DNA of 8,176 nt from Dehalococcoidia bacterium (GTDB taxonomy: Bacteria; Chloroflexota; Dehalococcoidia; SAR202; UBA11138): assembly GCA_012270625.1 (NCBI GenBank), contig JAAXHZ010000333.1, positions 1-8,176 on the forward strand, read 5' to 3'. This document shows positions 1 through 5,380 of this stretch, in pieces (within the stretch, counting starts at the first letter, position 1; the number at the start of each line of letters is the position of its first letter). The notes beneath the pieces are model-generated. The model worked only from the letters and a program-made list of their open reading frames with translations, did no database searches and was not told where the DNA came from. Both the position numbers and the translations under genes were made by a program.

Positions 1-417
1 AGGGTGGGCAGTCCGGCATCCGGGGCAGGAGTAGGCTATCTCGCCCACGTTGTGGGGCAGAAGCGCGCACGCGAGATATGGATGCTCACCCAGCAGTATT
101 CGGCTCAACAGGCCCTGGAGATGGGATTAGCCAACTCAGTCGTGCCGTACGAACAGCTGCGTGACGAAACGATTCGATACTGCAACCTGATAAAGAACAA
201 CAGCCCTGTCATTCTCCAATTGCAAAAGATCACGTTCAATGAATCCGCTGAGTATCTGGGGGCGGAGCCGAGCCCTACTGAGAGATACGCTTCGGACTAC
301 CCGGAGTCGGATGAGTCTGAAGAGCGCAGGCTGGCATTCATAGAACGCAGACCGATAAATCCCGATAAGAACCTGCCGATCACACTCACCGAACAGCAAG
401 CATCACTACTGGAGTAG
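1..417 (+). CDS. MenB-like crotonase (enoyl-CoA hydratase superfamily), C-terminal part
   Basis: The 3' end of a gene that enters from the left. The frame is open from base 1, so the GTG at base 4 is an internal Val, not a start. About 138 residues are visible. The stretch GQKRAREIWMLTQQYSAQQA, then ALEMGLANSVVP and a closing AFIERR, matches the C-terminal half of 1,4-dihydroxy-2-naphthoyl-CoA synthase (MenB) closely. Crotonases of this type act on acyl-CoA thioesters in the cytoplasm and assemble as trimers or hexamers. In true MenB the segment VGSFD carries a catalytic Asp (Asp163 in E. coli, Asp185 in M. tuberculosis). Here it reads VGSPA, with Ala encoded at 16-18, so the menaquinone-pathway reaction is doubtful and another acyl-CoA substrate is more likely. 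The 124-residue gene starts 8 bases after the stop, suggesting co-transcription. Family assignment is firm; substrate is unknown. Confidence 0.85.
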   Translation, partial: RVGSPASGAGVGYLAHVVGQKRAREIWMLTQQYSAQQALEMGLANSVVPYEQLRDETIRYCNLIKNNSPVILQLQKITFNESAEYLGAEPSPTERYASDYPESDESEERRLAFIERRPINPDKNLPITLTEQQASLLE

Positions 418-425
418 TCGAGCCA

Positions 426-800
426 ATGACGGATAGAGTTAGTCTAAACCTCTGCCTTCGGTTGCAGTTCGAGCGCGCCGGAGTCGAGTTCAACGTGGAA
501 GTGAATGAATCGGGCGACACCGACAGTGGCCCCGGATTCACTCTGGTTGCCCTGGCATGTGGCACGAGCGACAGGTTGGCATTTCAGTCCCATGTCTCAC
601 CGGTGCTTGCGGACTGGGTGCGCGGCTACACGCGCTGGCTGTACCGAGCCAGGATCAGCGCACAGCACACTGATGACGCCATAGTCGGGACGTTCGCGTC
701 TGGCATTACTGCCGAGCAGGTGTTCGAGGGTCTGCAGCTCGCGTGCGACATGATCCGACAGAGATTCGAGCTGTATGAGGAATCCGTGCTGGTTAGTTAG
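426..800 (+). CDS. Hypothetical protein, 124 residues, probably co-transcribed with the crotonase
   Basis: I do not recognise this protein. It starts with ATG; GGAG at 411-414, inside the end of the crotonase gene, sits 11 bases upstream and could serve as a somewhat distant ribosome binding site. The sequence has no signal peptide and no membrane helix, so it should be cytoplasmic. The first half looks strand-rich, with alternating polar and hydrophobic residues (SLNLCLRLQF, GVEFNVEV). The second half looks helical and ends in QLACDMIRQRFELYEE. Two Trp residues fall in DWVRGYTRWLYRA, around residues 63-75. The 8-base gap to the crotonase stop supports a two-gene transcript, so an accessory role in the same acyl-CoA step is a reasonable guess but no more. 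Its TAG stop overlaps the TAA stop of the convergent CoA-binding gene. Confidence 0.7.
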   Translation: MTDRVSLNLCLRLQFERAGVEFNVEVNESGDTDSGPGFTLVALACGTSDRLAFQSHVSPVLADWVRGYTRWLYRARISAQHTDDAIVGTFASGITAEQVFEGLQLACDMIRQRFELYEESVLVS

Positions 801-1210
801 TCTCGGCGAGAACCGCCATACCGGCGACTGTGCTCTCGCAGCGTGCAATTGTCCATCACTACCGACAGCCCCGCGGCTCGAGCTTTGGCGGCGGCATCTT
901 CGTGGATGACACCGTCCTGCATCCAGATGAACTTTGAGCCGATTTCGATGGCCTCATCCACGATTGGCGGTACCTGGCTGGACCTCCGAAAGATGTCCAC
1001 CAGATCAACGTGGCGGGGAATTGACCTGAGATCAGGATAGCTCTTGAGTCCCGCGACCTCATCTACTATCGGGTTGACCGGGATGATGTGGTATCCCTGC
1101 TCCATCAGGTACTTCGCCACGTAGTGGCTGGGTCGGTCGGATCTCGGCGACATGCCTACGACAGCTACTGTCCTAGTCTCGGTGAGTATGCGCTCGATCT
1201 CGTCTCTCAT
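797..1210 (-). CDS. CoA-binding domain protein (YccU type)
   Basis: A 137-residue single-domain protein, the usual length for the CoA_binding_2/YccU family, which has a Rossmann-like fold related to the CoA-binding domain of succinyl-CoA synthetase. Visible family marks in order: VAVVGMSPRSDRPSHYVAKY (residues 15-34, first strand and nucleotide loop), HIIPVNP (41-47), VDLVDIFRRSSQVPPIVDEA (68-87), IWMQDGVIHEDAAAKARAAG (95-114) and VVMDNCTLREH (117-127). Members bind CoA, but their cellular job is poorly defined and I infer nothing beyond that. The ATG start is well supported by AGGAG (plus-strand CTCCT at 1217-1221) with a 6-base spacer. The gene faces the 124-residue gene, and the two stop codons overlap by 4 bases. 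A 19-bp palindrome at 1233-1251 lies just upstream and may control it. Confidence 0.88.
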   Translation of the reverse strand: MRDEIERILTETRTVAVVGMSPRSDRPSHYVAKYLMEQGYHIIPVNPIVDEVAGLKSYPDLRSIPRHVDLVDIFRRSSQVPPIVDEAIEIGSKFIWMQDGVIHEDAAAKARAAGLSVVMDNCTLREHSRRYGGSRRD

Positions 1211-1232
1211 AGTTAGCTCCTGACAGTTGCCG

Positions 1233-1251
1233 AACGTCTTATTTAGACGTT
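1233..1251. promoter_or_regulatory. Operator-like palindrome upstream of the CoA-binding gene
   Basis: AACGTCT (1233-1239) and AGACGTT (1245-1251) are perfect inverted arms of 7 bases around an A/T-only centre (TATTT). The site lies 23 bases upstream of the CoA-binding protein's ATG, where a promoter would be expected; the minus strand reads TAAATAAGA here, a possible but weak -10. Size and symmetry fit a dimeric repressor site. As RNA it could also form a 7-bp hairpin, but no T-tract follows and no gene ends nearby, so a terminator is unlikely. The regulator is unknown. Confidence 0.45.
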
Positions 1252-1271
1252 ACCACACCCCAGCGCCTGGC

Positions 1272-1300
1272 GACAGTGAAGATGTCGTGATGATACTGTC
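1272..1300. repeat. Spaced inverted repeat GACAGT-N17-ACTGTC
   Basis: GACAGT at 1272-1277 is mirrored by ACTGTC at 1295-1300. A third GACAGT lies at 1222-1227, immediately before the CoA-binding gene's ribosome binding site. The 10-base string TACTGTCCTA at 1294-1303 also occurs at 1166-1175, within the start of the CoA-binding gene, where GACAG again precedes it. These may be half-sites of one regulator, but six-base matches are common enough that chance is possible. Confidence 0.25.
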
Positions 1301-1328
1301 CTAAGCAGGCAGCTCGACAGACGACTGG

Positions 1329-1352
1329 CCTTCAGCAAGCTCAGTACGAACG
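1329..1352 (+). repeat. Degenerate copy of a dispersed hairpin-type intergenic element
   Basis: The core AAGCTCAGTACGAACG (1337-1352), preceded by CCTTC, resembles a short dispersed element of the form CTTCGACAAGCTCAG followed by a GAACG arm. I remember that form from intergenic regions of many environmental bacterial genomes, marine Chloroflexota among them. In the remembered form TTCG pairs with CGAA; here the left arm reads TTCAGC, so the stem is damaged. The identification is from memory and has not been searched. Confidence 0.3.
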
Positions 1353-1362
1353 AGCCCCGCTC

Positions 1363-1411
1363 ATGACATTTCGCTGAGCTGTTAATTGCGCGCAGCTTCG
1401 AGGGATGTCAT
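1363..1411 (+). other. Nested inverted repeat upstream of the YihY-type gene
   Basis: ATGACAT (1363-1369) pairs with ATGTCAT (1405-1411). Inside it, AGCTG (1377-1381) pairs with CAGCT (1393-1397). The two stems are separated by equal 7-base strands on both sides and closed by an 11-base loop. In the transcript this could fold into a stem, internal loop and stem ending 33 bases before the GTG start. No T-tract follows, so it is not a standard terminator. It could be a leader structure or a protein-binding site. Confidence 0.3.
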
Positions 1412-1444
1412 ACTCAATCAGTCGTTCTAAGACGGGAGCATGTA

Positions 1445-3253
1445 GTGGTGCACGGTCGAAACAGAGACAGTTTCGGTGAGGAGCCCAAGGGGCCACCTCT
1501 CGAACCTGATTCCCATACAAGATTCGACCTGTTCGGTCTGGCCTCGGCAATCCGACGCACACGAAGATTCGGGGCTGACGCAAGCAATGCCGCGGTGGAT
1601 GCTGTCAATGGCGCGATGCGGGCAACTGACGAGATCACAGGAGAGGCCACCGACTTTGTGCGCGACACCGTCATCGGTGTAATGGAGAGCACGGAACGGG
1701 TAGCCAGGGTAGGGAGGCCGGTAGTAAAGGATGTGGTCTCCGCTGCGGTTCGCAGCTCGACAGAGCTCGGAGGCAGTATGCCTGAGGTAAGCCAGCGAGC
1801 CGTTGAGGGAGCGATCGTTGGAGCCGCTTCGATTGGTGTCGATTCCAAGGATGCAAGCGCCCAGGCGTCAGCGGGCGTTGTAGAGGCGGTACGAGAGCTC
1901 GGCGGTGAGTTCCATGACGTGGTTGCGCCGGCGGTTCATGGCGTTATCATTGGAGTGATCGCTGCCTCTGGAGACATGTTTCAATCCGCGCGCGAAACCG
2001 CAGCGTCGCTGCTCGCCAGCAGCGCACAGGCAGGTGAAGACGTCTCTGAAGTCGCCCAGATCATCGTCCGTGAGATGATCACAGCATCGCGAACATATGG
2101 TGTAAGTTCTACAGATGCCGTAATGGGGGCGGCTCAAGGATGCGTGGAGGGCGCATACGCCCAGGGAGCGGAAACAGGCGATTCCGTCCGGCTTGCAATT
2201 ATGGCCGTTGTGGACGCCCCTATAAGCCCTCTCACCCCGACCATCAGGGACTCGATAACGGATGCGCTCGCAGATCTGTCAGATCAGCTGCGGGATCGGC
2301 CTCAGTCGTGGCGTGGAGTCGCGCTATGGCGGGCGGTAAAGAACTTGATCGCGGTCAACGGCTTGGATACAGGCGCCGCGCTGGCATACTACATGCTCCT
2401 GGCGCTGTTCCCACTGGTCGCGCTGGTCATCGTCGGGTTGTCGAGTTTCATAGACGCGTCAGTGGTCCGCACCACTGTGGCTGAAGTGGTGGTCTTCTAC
2501 TTTCCAAGCTCAAAAGAGTTCCTTGAGGAGGCTATCGACAATCTCTTCGAAGCTCGGCTAGCTGCCAGTATCATCGCTATCGGAGCGATGATATTCGGAG
2601 CCCAGGGTCTGTTCATGGCCGCCAACCGTGGAGTCAACCGCGTGTTTGATTGCGCTCCGCGCCGCATGATCGGTGTAACGCTTTCGACCTTCGCAATCGT
2701 GTTTCTCGGAGTCTGGCTATTTCTCATTTCAGTTGGTCTAACTTTCATCCTGCAGGTCTCACTCAGTGTACTTCGAGACCTGCCCACAGTCGGAGTCTCC
2801 CTTGATCGCTTTCTTATAATGGTAACGTATGTAGCATCCGTTGTTATGCCCTTCATGATAGCGGCGATCGTTTTCACCATAGTGTACAGATACCTGCCCA
2901 ATCGGGACGTTGGCTGGAGCGATGCTACTTTTGGGGGCATCATTACGGTAATCCTGTTCGAGATGGCCAAGTACCTCTTCTTCTGGTTCGCCAATCTTGC
3001 CAGTCAGCGCAACATTCTGTACGGCTCAGTTTCATCCGTGATTCTGCTGCTGATCTGGTCCCACGTCGCCGGGATGATTTTCCTGTACGGTGCCTCACTA
3101 ACCAAGGAAGCATCCGATCTGAGACCGCGGGGGGCAGTCTCTCCCCGCAGGATTTCGTATTCGGACGGTGCAGGTGGAGAAGAGCGGAGATACACCGACA
3201 TCTCGGTAGGTCGATCAGTTGCCCAGCGCGGCCGGTGGTCTCGCAGATACTAG
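1445..3253 (+). CDS. YihY/UPF0761 family membrane protein with N-terminal 22-residue repeat domain
   Basis: A 602-residue protein, roughly twice the usual size of YihY-family proteins. Residues 290-555 form the YihY (formerly BrkB, mis-called RNase BN) domain. It has about six membrane helices, near 314-335, 372-392, 410-437, 458-482, 495-516 and 529-550. Family marks are AALAYYMLLALFP (311-323) and YGSVSSVILLLIWSHVAG (526-543), closing with LYGASLTKE. Residues 46-265 are ten gap-free 22-residue helical repeats with no membrane-helix character. The last 48 residues are Arg-rich and probably cytoplasmic. The GTG start has GGGAG (1434-1438) 6 bases upstream; the next codon is also GTG and would serve nearly as well. 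An ATG directly followed by TAG overlaps the start at 1440-1445. Substrate is unknown for the family; transport or envelope roles are guesses. The stop interlocks with that of the convergent MFS gene. Confidence 0.88.
   Translation: MVHGRNRDSFGEEPKGPPLEPDSHTRFDLFGLASAIRRTRRFGADASNAAVDAVNGAMRATDEITGEATDFVRDTVIGVMESTERVARVGRPVVKDVVSAAVRSSTELGGSMPEVSQRAVEGAIVGAASIGVDSKDASAQASAGVVEAVRELGGEFHDVVAPAVHGVIIGVIAASGDMFQSARETAASLLASSAQAGEDVSEVAQIIVREMITASRTYGVSSTDAVMGAAQGCVEGAYAQGAETGDSVRLAIMAVVDAPISPLTPTIRDSITDALADLSDQLRDRPQSWRGVALWRAVKNLIAVNGLDTGAALAYYMLLALFPLVALVIVGLSSFIDASVVRTTVAEVVVFYFPSSKEFLEEAIDNLFEARLAASIIAIGAMIFGAQGLFMAANRGVNRVFDCAPRRMIGVTLSTFAIVFLGVWLFLISVGLTFILQVSLSVLRDLPTVGVSLDRFLIMVTYVASVVMPFMIAAIVFTIVYRYLPNRDVGWSDATFGGIITVILFEMAKYLFFWFANLASQRNILYGSVSSVILLLIWSHVAGMIFLYGASLTKEASDLRPRGAVSPRRISYSDGAGGEERRYTDISVGRSVAQRGRWSRRY
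1580..2239 (+). repeat. Ten tandem 22-residue (66-base) coding repeats
   Basis: Protein residues 46-265 divide into ten units starting at residues 46, 68, 90, 112, 134, 156, 178, 200, 222 and 244, with no insertion or deletion. Shared positions within the unit are: an acidic or polar residue at 3 (N48, D70, E114, D136, D158, Q180, E202, D224, D246); a small residue at 11 and often at 15 (G56, G78, G122/G126, G144/A148, G166/G170, S188/S192, G232/G236), giving a GxxxG-like pair; and Gly at 20 (G109, G131, G153, G197, G219, G241). The units have diverged strongly, and the last is the most degenerate. I infer a stacked or elongated alpha-helical domain. Which face of the membrane it lies on cannot be told with certainty; the family's usual topology suggests the cytoplasm. 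Confidence 0.75.
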
Positions 3254-4482
3254 TAAGCCTGGGCTTGTGGTCGCGCTTGGATCAGCGAGAGGGCTGCGAT
3301 CACAAACATCACCGCCACACTCACGAAAGCGAACGTGTAGCTGCCAGTGATGTCGTAAGATACTCCGGCGAGTATAGGGCCGACGAAGAACGACACAAGC
3401 GTCGCGAAGTTTATCAGTCCCATGATGCTGCCGAAGTAGCGCACTCCGAAGGCGTCCTGTACCACCAGTTGGAACAGCGCTCCAAAGGCGCCGTTGAAGA
3501 CTCCCAGCAGTGGCACTACCGTCCACATGACGACTGGACTGTCTGCCCAGATCATAGCGATTAGGAACACCGCCTGACCAACGAAGTTCGCCATCAACGC
3601 ATAGCGTGACGTGATTCTTTCAGCAACCAGTCCCATGACGAACTTGCCGACCATCCCGGCTATGGCGTACATGCTGAGCACTAGGGAGGCGACCGCCAAT
3701 GTCGCACCGCTATCGAGAAGGTGCGGTATTATCTGCGGTATTATCGCGGAGTACGTGAACGTGCCAAGTGTCACCGAGAGCGCAATGGCGTAGAACACCC
3801 GATCTTTAAGGGCCTCTGACACGGTCTTGCCGGTGACGTGGGAGACGCCTGCGGCTCCAGGCTGGATCGACTCAGGATCTGTGTCGCGGCTGGTAGGGGA
3901 GTCACGCACCCAGGCGAGCGTGTACACCACAAGCAGCACGGACATCACGCCAAGCGCAACGTAGGTGGCTTGCCACGACAGCATGAGCAGCATCCAGCCC
4001 ATCAGAGGGGGCATGACAAGGCCGCCGAAGTTGTTTCCCATCGCGGTCAAACCCATGACTCGGCCCCTGGTTCGCCTGAACCAGAGGCCCACGAGCTTCC
4101 CGGCGGGCAGCATCGACGCGCCCGTGTAGCCCGTGTATTGCAGCAGGCTCAGCGCGTACCAGTGCCAAAGCTCCGTCATCATGGGTCGAATCAGGAAGCT
4201 GGCCGCGACCATCACGAGCGAAATCGCCATGACAGGTCTGGTGCCATACCGGTCGATAGTCCGGCCCATAAGTGGAGCCAACAGGCTGCCTACGGCGGTG
4301 AAGGAAAGAGACGCGCTGATCTGGGACCGGTTCCATCCGAACGTCTCTTCCAGAGGCTCAATGAATATGCCGAACCCGTACTGTCCCGCGCCGGTGCCGA
4401 GCGCGGCGGCCAGGAATGGAACGGACACGACCCACCATCCGCGATAGATGCGCGGCATCCTGACCGGGAGTGTCAGGCGCAT
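3250..4482 (-). CDS. Major facilitator superfamily (MFS) transporter
   Basis: A 12-helix secondary transporter of about 410 residues in the inner membrane. Counted from this ATG, helix 1 begins at IYRGWWVVSVPFL (residues 11-23). The loop 2-3 signature GRTIDRYGTRPVM at 73-85 is the MFS motif A (G-x-x-x-D-R-x-G-x-R). The central cytoplasmic loop, about 192-222, contains TSRDTDPES. The second half ends with helix 12 near 382-402 and a short tail. The style resembles monocarboxylate or oxalate/formate-type MFS proteins, but the substrate cannot be read from sequence. The start is uncertain: the frame is open to a GTG at 4542, with ATGs at 4491, 4482 and 4458. None has a good ribosome binding site. 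The segment before 4491 is Trp/Cys/Arg-rich and looks untranslated, so I chose 4482. The stop overlaps the YihY-type gene's stop. sixA lies upstream on the same strand. Confidence 0.88.
   Translation of the reverse strand: MRLTLPVRMPRIYRGWWVVSVPFLAAALGTGAGQYGFGIFIEPLEETFGWNRSQISASLSFTAVGSLLAPLMGRTIDRYGTRPVMAISLVMVAASFLIRPMMTELWHWYALSLLQYTGYTGASMLPAGKLVGLWFRRTRGRVMGLTAMGNNFGGLVMPPLMGWMLLMLSWQATYVALGVMSVLLVVYTLAWVRDSPTSRDTDPESIQPGAAGVSHVTGKTVSEALKDRVFYAIALSVTLGTFTYSAIIPQIIPHLLDSGATLAVASLVLSMYAIAGMVGKFVMGLVAERITSRYALMANFVGQAVFLIAMIWADSPVVMWTVVPLLGVFNGAFGALFQLVVQDAFGVRYFGSIMGLINFATLVSFFVGPILAGVSYDITGSYTFAFVSVAVMFVIAALSLIQARPQAQAY
4459..4477. other. Short inverted repeat beside the alternative MFS start
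   Basis: CCTGAC (4459-4464) and GTCAGG (4472-4477) are perfect arms around a 7-base centre. The repeat directly abuts the ATG at 4458, the most downstream plausible start of the MFS gene. If that ATG is the true start, the repeat would sit where the ribosome binding site should be. If translation begins at 4482 or 4491, the repeat is simply coding sequence. Confidence 0.25.
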
Positions 4483-4630
4483 GTGGGCCATATCAGGACA
4501 GCGCCAGAGCCATTTTGGGCAGGCACGCGGACGAAGGACCACTCCAAGTGTATTGGTCCATAGCCCATGCCGCAGAGTCTCATGACAGGGCGTTGCTCTC
4601 GGTGCACATGTCCCAGTAGGAGTCTGGGTC

Positions 4631-5134
4631 TCATCCCAGCTTTATCATCTGACTTGGGGTGAGTGACCATTCGATGCGCCCACACCGTCCGGGTCCCAGA
4701 ATGGGTATTCTCAGCTTGCAGAGCGCGCCTTTTCTGAGACGAATCGCGGCATTGAGAGAACCGGTCGCCACCAGCGAGACCAGGCTGCTCAGGTGCGGCT
4801 CGTGCCCTATGACCATCACCCTGCCCAGCGAGGAGTGAGTCGAGGCCAGCTCATCGAGAATGTCTCGGGGGGCGGCCCACGGGGTCAAGGCATCTGATAC
4901 TTCCTGACGACAGCTCGCATCCAGGCCTGCCAGGACGATTTCGGAGGTTTGGACGGCCCGGACCAGAGGGCTGGTCAACGTGATCTCAGGTCTGAGCCTG
5001 AGCGAGTTCATGCCCTCGATCTGACGGGCGAGCCGGCGCACTCCCTTGGGAGTGAGCGGGCGTTCATTGTCGTTGGGGTACTTCAGAAAGTCCCGGTCTT
5101 CTGCCAGACCATGCCTCAGCACGTACAGGTCCAT
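4631..5134 (-). CDS. sixA: SixA-type phosphohistidine phosphatase
   Basis: A 167-residue member of the histidine phosphatase (RHG) superfamily; E. coli SixA is 161 residues. The catalytic set is present: LRHGLAE at residues 6-12 with Arg7 and the nucleophilic His8, Arg59 in SPLVRAVQT (55-63), and the second His at 111 in VIGHEPH (108-114). ERPLTPKG (24-31) is also typical of SixA. The family removes phosphate from phosphohistidine on phosphotransfer proteins; in E. coli SixA acts on the nitrogen-related phosphotransferase protein NPr and was earlier linked to ArcB. It is cytoplasmic. ATG start; GGAG (plus-strand CTCC at 5146-5149) lies 11 bases upstream, slightly far. The gene is divergent from ppk2 across 246 bases. 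The MFS gene follows on the same strand after roughly 90-150 bases, so a shared transcript is possible but not shown. Confidence 0.92.
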   Translation of the reverse strand: MDLYVLRHGLAEDRDFLKYPNDNERPLTPKGVRRLARQIEGMNSLRLRPEITLTSPLVRAVQTSEIVLAGLDASCRQEVSDALTPWAAPRDILDELASTHSSLGRVMVIGHEPHLSSLVSLVATGSLNAAIRLRKGALCKLRIPILGPGRCGRIEWSLTPSQMIKLG

Positions 5135-5153
5135 TTCAGTTACTTCTCCAAGA

Positions 5154-5165
5154 ATATGCGCATAT
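5154..5165. promoter_or_regulatory. Perfect 12-bp palindrome in the sixA leader
   Basis: ATATGCGCATAT is a perfect self-complementary sequence 19 bases upstream of the sixA ATG and next to its ribosome binding site. If transcription starts about 7 bases after the TATAAT at 5182-5187, the palindrome falls at about +10 to +21, a position where a bound repressor would block elongation or a fold would mask the leader. The regulator is unknown. Confidence 0.4.
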
Positions 5166-5181
5166 GACAGGAGCTCGATAG

Positions 5182-5187
5182 ATTATA
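5182..5187 (-). promoter_or_regulatory. sixA: Candidate -10 element for sixA
   Basis: The minus strand reads the full consensus TATAAT, 47 bases before the sixA ATG. At 17-18 bases upstream the best hexamers are GTCCCA or TGTCCC, poor matches to TTGACA, and there is no TG extension before the -10. The promoter may therefore need an activator, or the match may be chance. No other hexamer in this gap matches as well. Confidence 0.45.
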
Positions 5188-5313
5188 CGCCTGAACAGCC
5201 ATTGTGGGACATGTGTCTCTGGCAGATGTGGCTGACGATAGGCTGTGGTATGTCTTGCGACCAGTTCATACGGGGCACGTCGGGAAACAGATCGACTTAG
5301 AGCGTAGCGGCAT

Positions 5314-5342
5314 TTGAAACGCGAAAGATACAGATGTAGAAA
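5314..5342 (+). promoter_or_regulatory. Weak candidate promoter for ppk2
   Basis: TTGAAA at 5314-5319 matches 5 of 6 bases of the -35 consensus, and TAGAAA at 5337-5342 matches 4 of 6 of the -10, with 17 bases between. A second possible -10, TAATAT, lies at 5360-5365, but it would leave a leader of only a few bases before the ATG at 5381. The call is tentative. Confidence 0.22.
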
Positions 5343-5380
5343 ATCTGAAGGTTACGTCGTAATATATCGGGAAGTATCTT

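Noticed and set aside
4..6. GTG at base 4 as a start codon for the crotonase
   Set aside because: The frame is open before it, and the Val belongs to the conserved VGS motif in the middle of the crotonase fold.
1414..1848. A 144-codon minus-strand frame opposite the start of the YihY-type gene
   Set aside because: Its composition is Thr/Ser/Ala-rich and low in complexity, mirroring the repeat-coding DNA on the other strand. There is no ribosome binding site and no motif.
2497..2994. A 165-codon open frame on the minus strand inside the YihY-type gene
   Set aside because: It is antisense to the conserved membrane domain, and its product looks like a reversed-codon shadow without motifs.
3838..4563. 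A 241-codon open frame on the plus strand opposite the MFS gene
   Set aside because: Its translation is rich in His, Arg, Gly and Pro with no family resemblance, and the opposite strand encodes a clear 12-helix MFS protein. It is a by-product of high GC.
4612..4628. Hairpin CCCAG-N7-CTGGG just after the sixA stop, as a terminator
   Set aside because: The stem is only 5 bp, no T-tract follows in the direction of sixA transcription, and an overlapping TGGG/CCCA pairing competes with it.
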